Assembly: GCA_964421085.1 (NCBI GenBank)
Contig: CAYQVO010000004.1
Span: forward strand, 61,951-125,950
Direction: 5' to 3'
Source of the DNA: CAYQVO01 sp964421085
Lineage (GTDB): Bacteria; Bdellovibrionota_C; UBA2361; CAYQVO01
Length of the DNA stretch: 64,000 nucleotides
The translations under genes were made by a program, and so were the position numbers. Below are positions 1-8,312 of this stretch, piece by piece. Positions within the stretch are counted from its first letter, which is position 1. Every line of letters begins with the position of its first letter. The notes under the pieces are model-generated. The model made no database searches. It saw only the letters and a list, made by a program, of their open reading frames with translations, and had not been told where the DNA came from.

Positions 1-1081
1 AAATCGTCTGCTGCCGCTGATGCATGCTTCTTATGAGCCACGTAGCGGCCTTGAGCCTTTCATTGAGATATGACTTCTGGGTGCTGACTGGTGAATCGCC
101 CGATTTAAGAAGATCCATGTAGTACGGGCTTAGACGAAGCCTTGGAAGACCGTCTTCATTGAGCACGATTACATAAGTGTCGCCGTCTTTGTGCACATAG
201 ATATCGGGGATTATGTAACGAACCGACTCATCGGCAAAGGGACGCCCGGGACGCGGCTCCAGGTTGCGAATGAGCGTCACCGCTTTGTAAACCTCTTCCG
301 CGCAAACGCCGATCTCCTTTACAATCAGGTCGTAGCGCCTTTTTTCCAGCTTACCCAGGCAATTCCGCACTATTTTCGCCGGGACCGAGTCTCCAAGACC
401 CAGGTATTCAAGCTGGATAAGAAGGCACTCGCTCAAGTCGCGTGCGCCGACTCCAACTGGCTCGAATTCACGCAGCAGTCTCAGGGCCTCTTCAACTTCC
501 TCAGGAGTGCGTTCAGACTCTTCGGCGATTTCTTCCGTCGACGCGCACAAATATCCGTCTTTGTCCAGGTTTCCAATGACAGCTGCAAGGATCATTTTCT
601 CTTCGCGTGTGGCATCCAGCATTCGGAGCTGCTCGGCAAGGTGTTCCTGAAGCGTCTCTGCCCGGCTCAAAGTGGCTTCCACCGACGGCCGGTCTTCATG
701 GTTAATCGAACCCTTCGCTGTCGCAGCACCCCGTGAATCGGAGAAATATTCGAGGTACTCTTCAACCGGGAAAGGGCTTCCGTCTTTCGCGGGATCAGGG
801 GCCTGCGCCTCCCGGCTCTCATCTTCGCCGTTCCAGTTCTGGTCGTCCGATCCGCCTTCAAACTGAGCGTATGTCTGCGCTGCCTCTCCTTCTCCGGGGG
901 CGACCGTCCTGTTCTCAGCATCCGGAGTCTCCTCGAGAACGGGGTTTTCGAGAAGCTCTCGTTCTATCGCCTCGATGTATTCCAGCCTTCCAAGCTGCAG
1001 CAGTTTTATAGCCTGCTGAAGCTGCGGCGTCATCATGAGGCTTTGACTCAGTTTTTGAACGAGCTTTGTTTCAAGTGCCAT
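1..1081 (-). CDS. rpoN: RNA polymerase sigma-54 factor, N-terminal 360 residues (cut by window start)
   Basis: The visible protein starts MALETKLVQKLSQSLMMTPQ, the glutamine/leucine-rich activator-interacting region I of sigma-54. An acidic linker (about residues 50-110) follows, then the core-binding domain with the typical segments EFEPVGVGARDLSECL and LEPRPGRPF. The frame is open at base 1, so the DNA-binding C-terminus and RpoN box lie outside the window. Sigma-54 directs core RNA polymerase to -24/-12 promoters and needs an AAA+ activator. It is the last gene of the kdsA-lptC-lptA-HAD-lptB block, as in many Gram-negative bacteria, but a 120-bp gap after lptB leaves room for its own promoter. 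Confidence 0.96.
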   Translation of the reverse strand, partial: MALETKLVQKLSQSLMMTPQLQQAIKLLQLGRLEYIEAIERELLENPVLEETPDAENRTVAPGEGEAAQTYAQFEGGSDDQNWNGEDESREAQAPDPAKDGSPFPVEEYLEYFSDSRGAATAKGSINHEDRPSVEATLSRAETLQEHLAEQLRMLDATREEKMILAAVIGNLDKDGYLCASTEEIAEESERTPEEVEEALRLLREFEPVGVGARDLSECLLIQLEYLGLGDSVPAKIVRNCLGKLEKRRYDLIVKEIGVCAEEVYKAVTLIRNLEPRPGRPFADESVRYIIPDIYVHKDGDTYVIVLNEDGLPRLRLSPYYMDLLKSGDSPVSTQKSYLNERLKAATWLIRSMHQRQQTI

Positions 1082-1165
1082 TTCTGCAAGCGCTCATATT
1101 AAAACAACAGACTTTATTAGGATGCAGAGTCGGCATAAAGTTTGCACAAAAAAAACAATCTGCCG

Positions 1166-1180
1166 AACATACAGTATGTT
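1166..1180. promoter_or_regulatory. 15-bp palindrome between lptB and rpoN
   Basis: AACATAC-A-GTATGTT is a perfect inverted repeat with a one-base centre. It lies about 85 bp upstream of the rpoN start and 22 bp downstream of the lptB stop codon, where a dimeric repressor could act on an rpoN promoter. It resembles LexA-type sites only loosely and matches no operator I can name. The role is inferred from symmetry and position. Confidence 0.35.
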
Positions 1181-1201
1181 AGTGCCGCGTCCAGTCCGTT
1201 T

Positions 1202-1927
1202 TTACAGCGCGAAACCGTCCCCGAGATAATACCGTTGGGCCTTCCTGCTTGCTGCAATTGCTTCGGGGTCTCCCTCCTCGAGGACCTTCCCGTCGACAAG
1301 AATATAAGCCCGGCCGCAGATGCCGAGCGTTTCTCTTACGTTGTGATCAGTGATGAGCACGCCGATACCCCGCCGGCTCAATCCGGCGACGAGTTCCTGA
1401 ATATCGCGAATCGCCATGGGATCGATGCCTGCAAATGGTTCGTCAAGCAGTATGAAGTACGGTTCACGCGCCAGTGCGCGCGTAATTTCACATCGCCTTC
1501 TTTCTCCTCCGGAAAGCGAGCTCGCGATATTCTCGCTCAGATGCGAAAGGCCGAGCTCTTCCAGGAGCTGGGAAGCCCTGTCCTCTCTCGCTTTTGCCGA
1601 AGGGAAGGGCATCGTTTCGAGAATCGCCAGTATATTTTCTCTCACGGTCAGCTTTCGAAACACGGACGGTTCCTGCGGAAGATATCCAATGCCTTTTCTT
1701 GCGCGGACATACACAGGCTCCCGGGTCATATCCTGATCGTCAAGTACGATCTTTCCGCCATCAGGAGCGACGAGTCCTACGCACATGTAAAACGTGGTGG
1801 TTTTGCCGGCGCCGTTAGGTCCGAGAAGTCCTACGATCTCGCCGGAGCGGAGAGAGATCGATACTTCATTAACGACTTTTCGTCCTCCGTAGATCTTGGT
1901 GATACCGGATGTGGCGAGTGTATGCAT
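1202..1927 (-). CDS. lptB: LPS export ABC transporter ATP-binding protein LptB
   Basis: 241 residues, the usual LptB length. Walker A is GPNGAGKTT (about 35-43), the signature is LSGGERRR and Walker B is FILLDEPFAGIDP. FAGIDP together with GIGVLITDHNVRETL is characteristic of LptB rather than of amino-acid transporter ATPases. LptB powers LptF/LptG extraction of LPS from the inner membrane and hands it to the LptC-LptA bridge. lptA and lptC lie just upstream in the same operon; lptF and lptG are not in this window. Confidence 0.96.
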   Translation of the reverse strand: MHTLATSGITKIYGGRKVVNEVSISLRSGEIVGLLGPNGAGKTTTFYMCVGLVAPDGGKIVLDDQDMTREPVYVRARKGIGYLPQEPSVFRKLTVRENILAILETMPFPSAKAREDRASQLLEELGLSHLSENIASSLSGGERRRCEITRALAREPYFILLDEPFAGIDPMAIRDIQELVAGLSRRGIGVLITDHNVRETLGICGRAYILVDGKVLEEGDPEAIAASRKAQRYYLGDGFAL

Positions 1928-1944
1928 GCGTGGTTCCTCGACTC

Positions 1945-2769
1945 CTACTCTCTAAAAAGATGGTCGACTGCGGCGAGAACTCCTTCGTCGTTGACGTCTG
2001 AAGTCACATGGTCCGCAGCTTCTTTCACTGAATCTTCCGCATTTCCCAGCGCGATGCCAAGACCGGACATCTTCAGGAAGGGGATGTCGGAGTGGCCGTC
2101 GCCGAATGCCATTGTCTGTTCGGGCCTGATGCCCAGGTGCGAAAGCACGATATCAAAGGCGTTTTCTCTCGAGGCAGCCGGCGGGGTGATGTTGGCAAAA
2201 TACACAGGAGCCGTAGCCCCCCGGGCAACGTGAAAGTTCGCCGACTTGAGTTCCCTTCTCATCCTGTCGAGGCCGGCCTGCTGTTCAGGGCCCTCGGCCA
2301 CAAGGGTAGCCTTCAAAAGCTTTGCTTTTCCGGCGAGTTCATCGAGATCGCAGACCTGAGGATACCTGCCGAAAAAAGGCGCGTGAAGGTCGGTGAGTGG
2401 ACCGGGAGTTTCGATAAAATAATCATCGATAGTGTACAACTCCTCGTAGATTCCGGTTTCCCTGCACACCCTTGTTATCGTGCGCACATCATCAGGGGAA
2501 AGGTATGCTGTGAAAAGAACTTCCCGGCTCGCGGGATTGAAAATCAGACTTCCGGAAAAGAATACGCAGAAATCATTTATCTTCAGGCGTTCAACTGTCG
2601 AGTCCGCGCCGAATGATGCGCGGCCGGTTGCAAGAGAGATCTTCACTCCATTATCTCTGAGAAACTTCACAGCTTCGACTGAGCCGGGCGTGACTTCTCC
2701 GTCGGAGTTGAGAAGGGTGCCGTCAAGATCGAAGAAGGCTATCTTGAAATCACTCACGCTTCTTTTCAT
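1945..2769 (-). CDS. HAD-superfamily (Cof-type) phosphatase inside the LPS operon
   Basis: 274 residues with HAD motif I FFDLDGTLL (near residue 14), motif II SLATGR, a cap domain from about 90 to 190, and motif IV AFGDGHSDIPFL. This is Cof/IIB architecture, larger than the capless KdsC phosphatase (about 180 residues) that occupies this neighbourhood in E. coli. The usual motif III lysine appears replaced by arginine (ASREN). The start codon lies inside the end of lptA (20-base overlap) and 17 bases separate its stop from lptB, so it is co-expressed with LPS genes. A role as KDO-8-phosphate phosphatase is my inference. The alternative is a general sugar-phosphate or cofactor phosphatase. Confidence 0.85.
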   Translation of the reverse strand: MKRSVSDFKIAFFDLDGTLLNSDGEVTPGSVEAVKFLRDNGVKISLATGRASFGADSTVERLKINDFCVFFSGSLIFNPASREVLFTAYLSPDDVRTITRVCRETGIYEELYTIDDYFIETPGPLTDLHAPFFGRYPQVCDLDELAGKAKLLKATLVAEGPEQQAGLDRMRRELKSANFHVARGATAPVYFANITPPAASRENAFDIVLSHLGIRPEQTMAFGDGHSDIPFLKMSGLGIALGNAEDSVKEAADHVTSDVNDEGVLAAVDHLFRE

Positions 2770-3406
2770 CCTGCTTTTCTCCGGTCTTTTTCGGCTCTTT
2801 ATGTCCCGCTTTCCGCGGCTCGTCCTTCTGATCAGACGGCGCCGGGCTCTTTACGTTGACAACTTTGACCCGCACCTGTCCTTCAGCAACGCTCCTGTTT
2901 TCGTCGAGAAAAACCTTGATCGCATCGGCGGCGAGCACACTTCCATTCTGTTCGAGCTCAGGATTCTCCATCAGTGTGATGACATTTGTCTGGGCATTGT
3001 AAACAGCCCGCTCGCACCTGGCCTTCATCGCGTCGCCTTTCGTGATTACGACATTCTTTCTCGCGACCAGCTCCTGAATCTGATTCTTGTCGTTGTATTT
3101 TCCATCCAGGAAATCCGCATTGAGGGTCATCTCTCCATGCTTCACCTGAACTTTGCCTGTGTACTGGAAAAGGCGCTGATCCGACTTCAGGGTGAGAGAA
3201 TTGGAATTGATATACGTGGGCTCGTTCCTGTCCCCTTTGGCGTCGAACAGGTTCTGTATGTCGGTCGCTCCCTTCTGGGCCGTATTCCCCTTGTCCGGGC
3301 CGGCGGGAGCAGCCGTTTGGGACTGCTGAGCAATGCCCGAAGATGCCGCAGTCAAAACTGCTGCAATCGCGGACGTGAAAAGCGCTCTCTTGACAGCTTT
3401 TTTCAT
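2750..3406 (-). CDS. lptA: Periplasmic LPS-bridge protein LptA (OstA family)
   Basis: 218 residues with an N-terminal signal peptide (KRALFTSAIAAVLTAASSG) and then an OstA/LptA beta-jellyroll core from about 60 to 185, including SNSLTLKSDQRLFQYTGKV and AERAVYNAQTNVI-like strands. The C-terminal 30 residues are a lysine/glutamate-rich tail that the family does not usually have. LptA polymerises into the periplasmic bridge carrying LPS from LptC to LptD. Its first four bases overlap the lptC stop and its end overlaps the HAD gene, so translation is probably coupled. Confidence 0.9.
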   Translation of the reverse strand: MKKAVKRALFTSAIAAVLTAASSGIAQQSQTAAPAGPDKGNTAQKGATDIQNLFDAKGDRNEPTYINSNSLTLKSDQRLFQYTGKVQVKHGEMTLNADFLDGKYNDKNQIQELVARKNVVITKGDAMKARCERAVYNAQTNVITLMENPELEQNGSVLAADAIKVFLDENRSVAEGQVRVKVVNVKSPAPSDQKDEPRKAGHKEPKKTGEKQDEKKRE

Positions 3407-4005
3407 CTTCTTTCTTTTTTCTCCCTTCTTACAACGCTTTCAACCTGCTGCTCCAGAGTAAGTTCACGGGCTCCCACATGCGCGATGAGTGAAGTTCCCA
3501 CCAGGTCCATCATCTTGCTGCGAAACTTCACGCGGCCCGGAGCGCGCACGATATCGTCTGCTTTGCTGTAAACCGCATGTTCGGTCTCGATAATCGCGCC
3601 GCGGCTCTGGATATCCACGACGACGTTCTTTCGAAGATCGGCGCTGCGGAGCGAATTTCCCTCGAGTTCGACGATTGCGTCTTCCGCCACAAGGTGGATT
3701 ACTTCGCCGTCTTTCCTGTAAAGCCACAGGTCTGCTCCCTTCACTTTCACGAGATTGCGTTCAGGGAAATACTCCCCGACTTTTCCTTTGACTTCCCAGA
3801 CTTTTTTACCGTCTTTCGTTTCGCTTCGCTGAAAGTCGTTCAGACGAATATTTGCGCCGTCCTCCGGGTCCATTGCGAGCTTCACCTCTCTCGCGCTCTG
3901 AACCACCCCTTTCGGATTACTCAGGGAAAAAAGTACTCCGACTGCAAAAAACACGACGAGGCCCGCGACAGCCAGAAGGATGCTCTGCGACCTTGTTATG
4001 TTCAC
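3403..4005 (-). CDS. lptC: LPS export membrane-anchored protein LptC
   Basis: 200 residues with one N-terminal membrane helix (ILLAVAGLVVFFAVGVLFSL, about 9-28), followed by a periplasmic LptC/OstA-type beta-jellyroll in which strands such as VWEVKGKVGEYFP and IIETEHAVYSKADDIV recur. LptC links the LptBFG ABC transporter to LptA. The gene starts three bases after kdsA and its stop overlaps the lptA start, which fixes the order kdsA-lptC-lptA. Assignment rests on the fold pattern and on this conserved neighbourhood. Confidence 0.88.
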   Translation of the reverse strand: MNITRSQSILLAVAGLVVFFAVGVLFSLSNPKGVVQSAREVKLAMDPEDGANIRLNDFQRSETKDGKKVWEVKGKVGEYFPERNLVKVKGADLWLYRKDGEVIHLVAEDAIVELEGNSLRSADLRKNVVVDIQSRGAIIETEHAVYSKADDIVRAPGRVKFRSKMMDLVGTSLIAHVGARELTLEQQVESVVRREKKERR

Positions 4006-4008
4006 GAT

Positions 4009-4845
4009 CTACTTTCCGCTCTCTTCTTCCATGGATGCAGCAGCGCGAACAGCAAGAACCCGTCGAAGAAGATGTTCCACCTCTTTGAGCGGGATCATCG
4101 AAGCTCCGTCCGACGGGGCCTTTGCCGGATTTTCGTGCGTCTCGAGAAAGATTCCGTCGATACCGGCTGCTGCCGCGGCAAGCGCGAGAGGTTCAATAAA
4201 AGCGCGATCTCCGCCCGAACTTCCCCCTGCGCCGCCAATGGATTGTACACTGTGTGTAGCGTCGAAGACCACAGGATAGCCCAGACTTTTCATCCGGATC
4301 AGGCTTCTCATATCGACGACAAGGTCGCGGTAGCCGAAACAGGTCCCTCTTTCGCACAGAAGGATCCTGTCGTTTCCCGTTGAGGCCACTTTTTCAGCGA
4401 CAAATTTCATGTCCTCAGGAGCGAGGAACTGTCCTTTCTTGATATGCACAGGCAGGCCCGTCTCACCTGCGGCGATAAGAAGGTCTGTCTGGCGGCATAG
4501 AAACGCAGGTGTCTGAAGCATATCGACAACCTGTCCCGCTGCCTCCGCTTCATCAGCGGAATGAACATCGGTCAGGACGGGAACCTCGAGACTGGTGCGG
4601 ACCTTCTCGAGAATCTTGAGACCCTCGTCGAGACCGACTCCCCGCTGTCCTTCCATGCTTGTCCTGTTAGCCTTGTCGTAGGAGGACTTGAAGATGAAAG
4701 GAACGGAGAAATCACCGCATATCCTTCTCAGTTCGGAACCGATCAGCATGCAGTGGTCGTAGCTTTCAATCTGGCAGGGGCCTGCAATGACAAGAAGAGG
4801 ACATCCTGCGCCGGCCCGGATTTGTTTCGTTAATTCGACTATCAT
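4009..4845 (-). CDS. kdsA: 3-deoxy-D-manno-octulosonate 8-phosphate synthase
   Basis: 278 residues covering the whole KdsA TIM barrel: VIAGPCQIES near the N-terminus, FKSSYDKANRTS (phosphoenolpyruvate/arabinose-5-phosphate binding), VPVLTDVHS, DLLIAAGETG, IKKGQFLAPEDM and DATHSVQ. A cysteine follows GP in the first strand (GPCQIES) and the C-terminal barrel has GIFLETHENP, where most family members have EVHP/DP. It condenses phosphoenolpyruvate with arabinose 5-phosphate to KDO-8-phosphate, the first committed step of KDO synthesis. It is followed directly by lptC. kdsD is not in the window. Confidence 0.96.
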   Translation of the reverse strand: MIVELTKQIRAGAGCPLLVIAGPCQIESYDHCMLIGSELRRICGDFSVPFIFKSSYDKANRTSMEGQRGVGLDEGLKILEKVRTSLEVPVLTDVHSADEAEAAGQVVDMLQTPAFLCRQTDLLIAAGETGLPVHIKKGQFLAPEDMKFVAEKVASTGNDRILLCERGTCFGYRDLVVDMRSLIRMKSLGYPVVFDATHSVQSIGGAGGSSGGDRAFIEPLALAAAAAGIDGIFLETHENPAKAPSDGASMIPLKEVEHLLRRVLAVRAAASMEEESGK

Positions 4846-4881
4846 GAGCCGGAATATATCAGACCCTGGCGCGAAATGCCA

Positions 4882-6528
4882 TTAGAGCCCCTTGCCCTGA
4901 CGATCTCTGTATTTCATCGCAGCCTGCAGGAAACTCCTGAACAGAGGATGAGGAGTCCTCGGAGTCGACTTGAACTCCGGGTGGAACTGAACGCCTATGA
5001 ACCACGGATGATCTTTGAGTTCGATAATCTCGACAAGATGATCATCCGGCGAGAGGCCCGAAAGGACCATACCGTTATCCTGAAGCTGCCGGCGGTACGA
5101 ATTGTTCACTTCGTAACGGTGACGGTGGCGCTCGCTGATTTCATCCTGCCCGTAGATGCTTTGCGCGAGTGTCCCCGCGGCAAGCCTGCACGGATATGCT
5201 CCAAGCCGCATCGAAGCTCCTTTCTTCGAAACCTGCTTCTGGCTCTCCATGATATGGATGACCGCGGACTTTGATTCAGGGTCGAATTCAGCGCTTGTTG
5301 CCTGGGGAATGCTCGCGGCATGGCGCGCGAATTCGATGGCGGCGATCTGAAGGCCGAGACATATCCCGAAATACGGAATCTTGTTCTCCCGCGCGTAACG
5401 GGCTGCCGCGATTTTCCCTTCGCTTCCCCTCACGCCGAACCCGCCGGGAATAAGAATCGCGTCGGCATTTCCTCCGGCTGTCGCGTCGACAATCGCTGCA
5501 TATACTCCGCGCTTTTCAATCTCTTCGCTGTCGACGTATGCAATCTTCACTTTGCACCGGTTCGCGAGCCCGCAGTGTATGAGCGCCTCCGTGAGGCTCT
5601 TATAGCTCTCCGTGAGTTCCACGTACTTGCCGACCATCGCGATTACCACCGTCCCGCGTTCTGGATTTTTGGCGGCTTCGACGATTTTCCGCCATGCTTT
5701 GAGGTTGGGGCTCGCAGTCCAGATTCCGAGCATGGAGCAGATACGCTCGTCAAGTCCCTGCTCATGGAACACAAGAGGAAGCTGGTAAATGGTCTTCACA
5801 TCGTATGAGTTGATTACACAGTTTTCCTCGACGTTGCAGAAGAGGCTTATCTTCGACTTGACCTTCTGATCGAGTTTCACGTCCGATCTGCAGATAATGA
5901 TACTCGGACTGATCCCGAACCCAAGAAGCTCCTTGACGGAGTGCTGCGTGGGCTTTGTCTTGTACTCATTTGCGGCTTCGACAAGAGGAACCAGAGTGAC
6001 ATGCACGTAAAGCGCGTTCTGAGGGCCCAAATCCCACTTCATCTGTCTGACTGCCTCGAGAAACGGAAGGCTTTCGATGTCTCCCACCGTGCCGCCGACT
6101 TCCACAAGGCATATGTCGAAGCCTTCAGCCGCAAGATAAATCCGGCGCTTGATTTCGTCCGTAATGTGCGGGATTACCTGCACTGTCCCGCCAAGATAAT
6201 CGCCGCGCCTCTCGTTTGCGACCACAGTTTCGTAGACCTGACCCGTCGTGAAATTATTCAGGCGCGATGTTTTTGTTTCGATAAATCTTTCGTAGTGTCC
6301 GAGATCGAGATCAGTCTCTGCGCCGTCGTCTGTCACGAACACTTCGCCGTGTTGAAGCGGGCTCATCGTGCCGGGGTCGACGTTTATATATGGGTCGAGT
6401 TTCATCGCGGTCACCTTAAGTCCCCGCGATTCGAGAAGAGCTCCTATGCAGGCGCTTGAAAGTCCCTTGCCGATGGAAGAAACAACACCACCTGTGACAA
6501 ATATGAATTTCGTATGACGAGGTGTCAT
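4882..6528 (-). CDS. pyrG: CTP synthase
   Basis: 548 residues, full length. The N-terminal synthase domain begins KFIFVTGGVVSSIGKGL (nucleotide-binding loop) and contains the GDIESLPFLEA and DVKTIYQLPL segments. The C-terminal glutaminase domain has PGGFGVRGSEGK, the nucleophile cysteine in YFGICLGLQ, and the HPEF histidine/glutamate pair near the end. It converts UTP to CTP using glutamine. Placement between kdsB and kdsA is common in Gram-negative bacteria and meets the CTP demand of CMP-KDO synthesis. Confidence 0.98.
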   Translation of the reverse strand: MTPRHTKFIFVTGGVVSSIGKGLSSACIGALLESRGLKVTAMKLDPYINVDPGTMSPLQHGEVFVTDDGAETDLDLGHYERFIETKTSRLNNFTTGQVYETVVANERRGDYLGGTVQVIPHITDEIKRRIYLAAEGFDICLVEVGGTVGDIESLPFLEAVRQMKWDLGPQNALYVHVTLVPLVEAANEYKTKPTQHSVKELLGFGISPSIIICRSDVKLDQKVKSKISLFCNVEENCVINSYDVKTIYQLPLVFHEQGLDERICSMLGIWTASPNLKAWRKIVEAAKNPERGTVVIAMVGKYVELTESYKSLTEALIHCGLANRCKVKIAYVDSEEIEKRGVYAAIVDATAGGNADAILIPGGFGVRGSEGKIAAARYARENKIPYFGICLGLQIAAIEFARHAASIPQATSAEFDPESKSAVIHIMESQKQVSKKGASMRLGAYPCRLAAGTLAQSIYGQDEISERHRHRYEVNNSYRRQLQDNGMVLSGLSPDDHLVEIIELKDHPWFIGVQFHPEFKSTPRTPHPLFRSFLQAAMKYRDRQGKGL

Positions 6529-6743
6529 ATAAGTACCGCGGGATAATGATGTAAACGCTGATTAGAGCAGGGGAACTGCTCAGAGGTGCCTTTTCGAAAT
6601 ATACACGGAATCCTGCGGAAGGGGCAAATGGCAATGATTGATGGAGGGTGCGAGAGTGAGCGGCGTTATCAAAAAAGCAAGTGGGCCGGGCAGTTAGTCC
6701 TGCAAAGATTGAAGGACCAGAACGGGCTCGGAAGGAGCTTATT

Positions 6744-7532
6744 TCAGCCTTTCTGCGCCCGTATATACTCCACCGCCCTCTGCACATCCTCAGGCGTATC
6801 GACCTCAATTCCGGGCTTTACCATTTCGGGGCCGGCGATGAACACTTTGATGCCAATCCCGTTGCACAGAGCGCGGAGCTGTTCGAGCTGCTCGCGTTTT
6901 TCCGGAAGAGTCTGCGGAAGAGACGAATACTTCATCAGAATGTCCGGCCTGTAAACATAGAGTCCCATATGTTTGTATCCATACGGCTCTTTTTCAGAAA
7001 CGGGAGAAGCCTGCGGATCGCGGATATATGGAACAGGCGCGCGGGAAAAATAAAGAGCTTCGTTGCCGGTTCCAATAACAGCTTTTACCGCGGAGGGCCT
7101 CAAAAACTCCTCCTCGCTCTGAAAGGGGACTGCAACTGTGGAAATCCCGAAGTATTCGGAACTCCCGTCGAGAACAGCAATTGTGCCATCGATAATATCA
7201 GGATTTATGAAAGGCATATCACCCTGAATGTTGATGACAAGCTTGAATTCTTCGCCGTTATCCCGGAGGCGCTGCACAACTTCCGCCGCGCGGTCAGAGC
7301 CTGTGGGGTGGGATGGACTTGTCATCATCACTTCCGCGCCGAAGCTTTTCGCGCAGTCAAAGATTCTTTCGTCGTCCGTCGCGATCACGACCTTTGTGAG
7401 ACGCCGGGCTTTTTTTGACTGCTCCCACACTCTCTGGATCATAGGCTTGCCGGCGAGATCCATAAGAGGTTTCCCCGGAGCTCTCTGGCTCGCGTACCGT
7501 GCGGGGATTATGCCGAGGCATCGTGTCTCCAT
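6744..7532 (-). CDS. kdsB: 3-deoxy-manno-octulosonate cytidylyltransferase (CMP-KDO synthetase)
   Basis: 262 residues beginning with the nucleotidyltransferase signature IIPARYASQRAPGKPL. VVIATDDERI (metal/CTP site), PTGSDRAAEV, NIQGDMPFI and GLYVYRPDIL follow. KdsB activates KDO with CTP for transfer to lipid A. Nine bases separate it from the upstream membrane-protein gene, and it is read toward pyrG across a 215-bp gap that contains no gene. Together with kdsA it shows that the organism makes KDO-containing LPS. Confidence 0.96.
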   Translation of the reverse strand: METRCLGIIPARYASQRAPGKPLMDLAGKPMIQRVWEQSKKARRLTKVVIATDDERIFDCAKSFGAEVMMTSPSHPTGSDRAAEVVQRLRDNGEEFKLVINIQGDMPFINPDIIDGTIAVLDGSSEYFGISTVAVPFQSEEEFLRPSAVKAVIGTGNEALYFSRAPVPYIRDPQASPVSEKEPYGYKHMGLYVYRPDILMKYSSLPQTLPEKREQLEQLRALCNGIGIKVFIAGPEMVKPGIEVDTPEDVQRAVEYIRAQKG

Positions 7533-7541
7533 TTTTCTGCC

Positions 7542-8312
7542 CTATCGTTCGGCCGCCATTTTGAAAGCTCTATGCCTTCTCGATCCAAATTCGAGTTCCC
7601 GGAAAAGAAAGCCCCTGAAGATCATGAACCAGGTTGCAAGTATCAGGCTTATGGCCAGGATGAAATTTTTCACAAGCAGCAGACTCATCGCGTGCATGGC
7701 AAGCATGATGAACTTGTTGACCGGAAGGAGCGGGTCAGCGGAGGTGAGGGCGAAAAGGAAAGCAACCGGCGCGGCTATCACCACAGGGCTGAAAAAAATC
7801 AGGAATGGAAGAAACCACTCTATCCAGTTGTCTCTTATGAAAGAATATGAGTCCGAAAAAACGTTAAGGCCCTGTGCTCCCCGCATGTAGATAACTTCAG
7901 GCAGCGCATTTAAAAGAATGAAAAGCGCGAGATTAATGCAGGCAATCGGCCAGGGTGAAGTGATGCCTGAGGTAAGAAGCATGAAGATGTACAGAAAAAA
8001 AGCGGCATTGATGACGGAGGAGAAAAGATTCTTGTCAAACTCGAGATAGTCCGCGAGCTTCAGAGGGTTCTTTCGCACGCACTCGCTTATCCATCTGTAA
8101 TAAAAGGTAAGCAGAAGAACGTTGACGATGCCGACGATGAAACCGCCCGCATACCCAAGCCGGGCGAAGAGGGAGATGGAAATCTGGAAGATAATCCACG
8201 CGGCAATCGACGCTATCAGAATGAACCAGTTCTTGACGAGCATGATCGCGGCATCCCGCGCGCATTCCAGGTATATTCTTCCTGTGGCCTGAATAATCTT
8301 TCTGCTATCCAT
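7542..8312 (-). CDS. Uncharacterised multi-pass membrane protein
   Basis: 256 residues with five or six hydrophobic segments (about 24-45, 52-72, 100-120, 125-140, 175-195 and 210-232), separated by short charged loops. I recognise no catalytic motif. The layout resembles uncharacterised integral membrane proteins with a glycerophosphoryl-diesterase-type membrane domain, but I cannot claim membership. Its start overlaps the pcnB stop by eight bases and kdsB follows after nine bases, so it belongs to this envelope operon. Confidence 0.8.
   Translation of the reverse strand: MDSRKIIQATGRIYLECARDAAIMLVKNWFILIASIAAWIIFQISISLFARLGYAGGFIVGIVNVLLLTFYYRWISECVRKNPLKLADYLEFDKNLFSSVINAAFFLYIFMLLTSGITSPWPIACINLALFILLNALPEVIYMRGAQGLNVFSDSYSFIRDNWIEWFLPFLIFFSPVVIAAPVAFLFALTSADPLLPVNKFIMLAMHAMSLLLVKNFILAISLILATWFMIFRGFLFRELEFGSRRHRAFKMAAER

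Noticed and set aside
1166..1180. LexA (SOS) box before rpoN
   Set aside because: Neither the CTGT-N8-ACAG nor the GAAC-N4-GTTC spacing fits.
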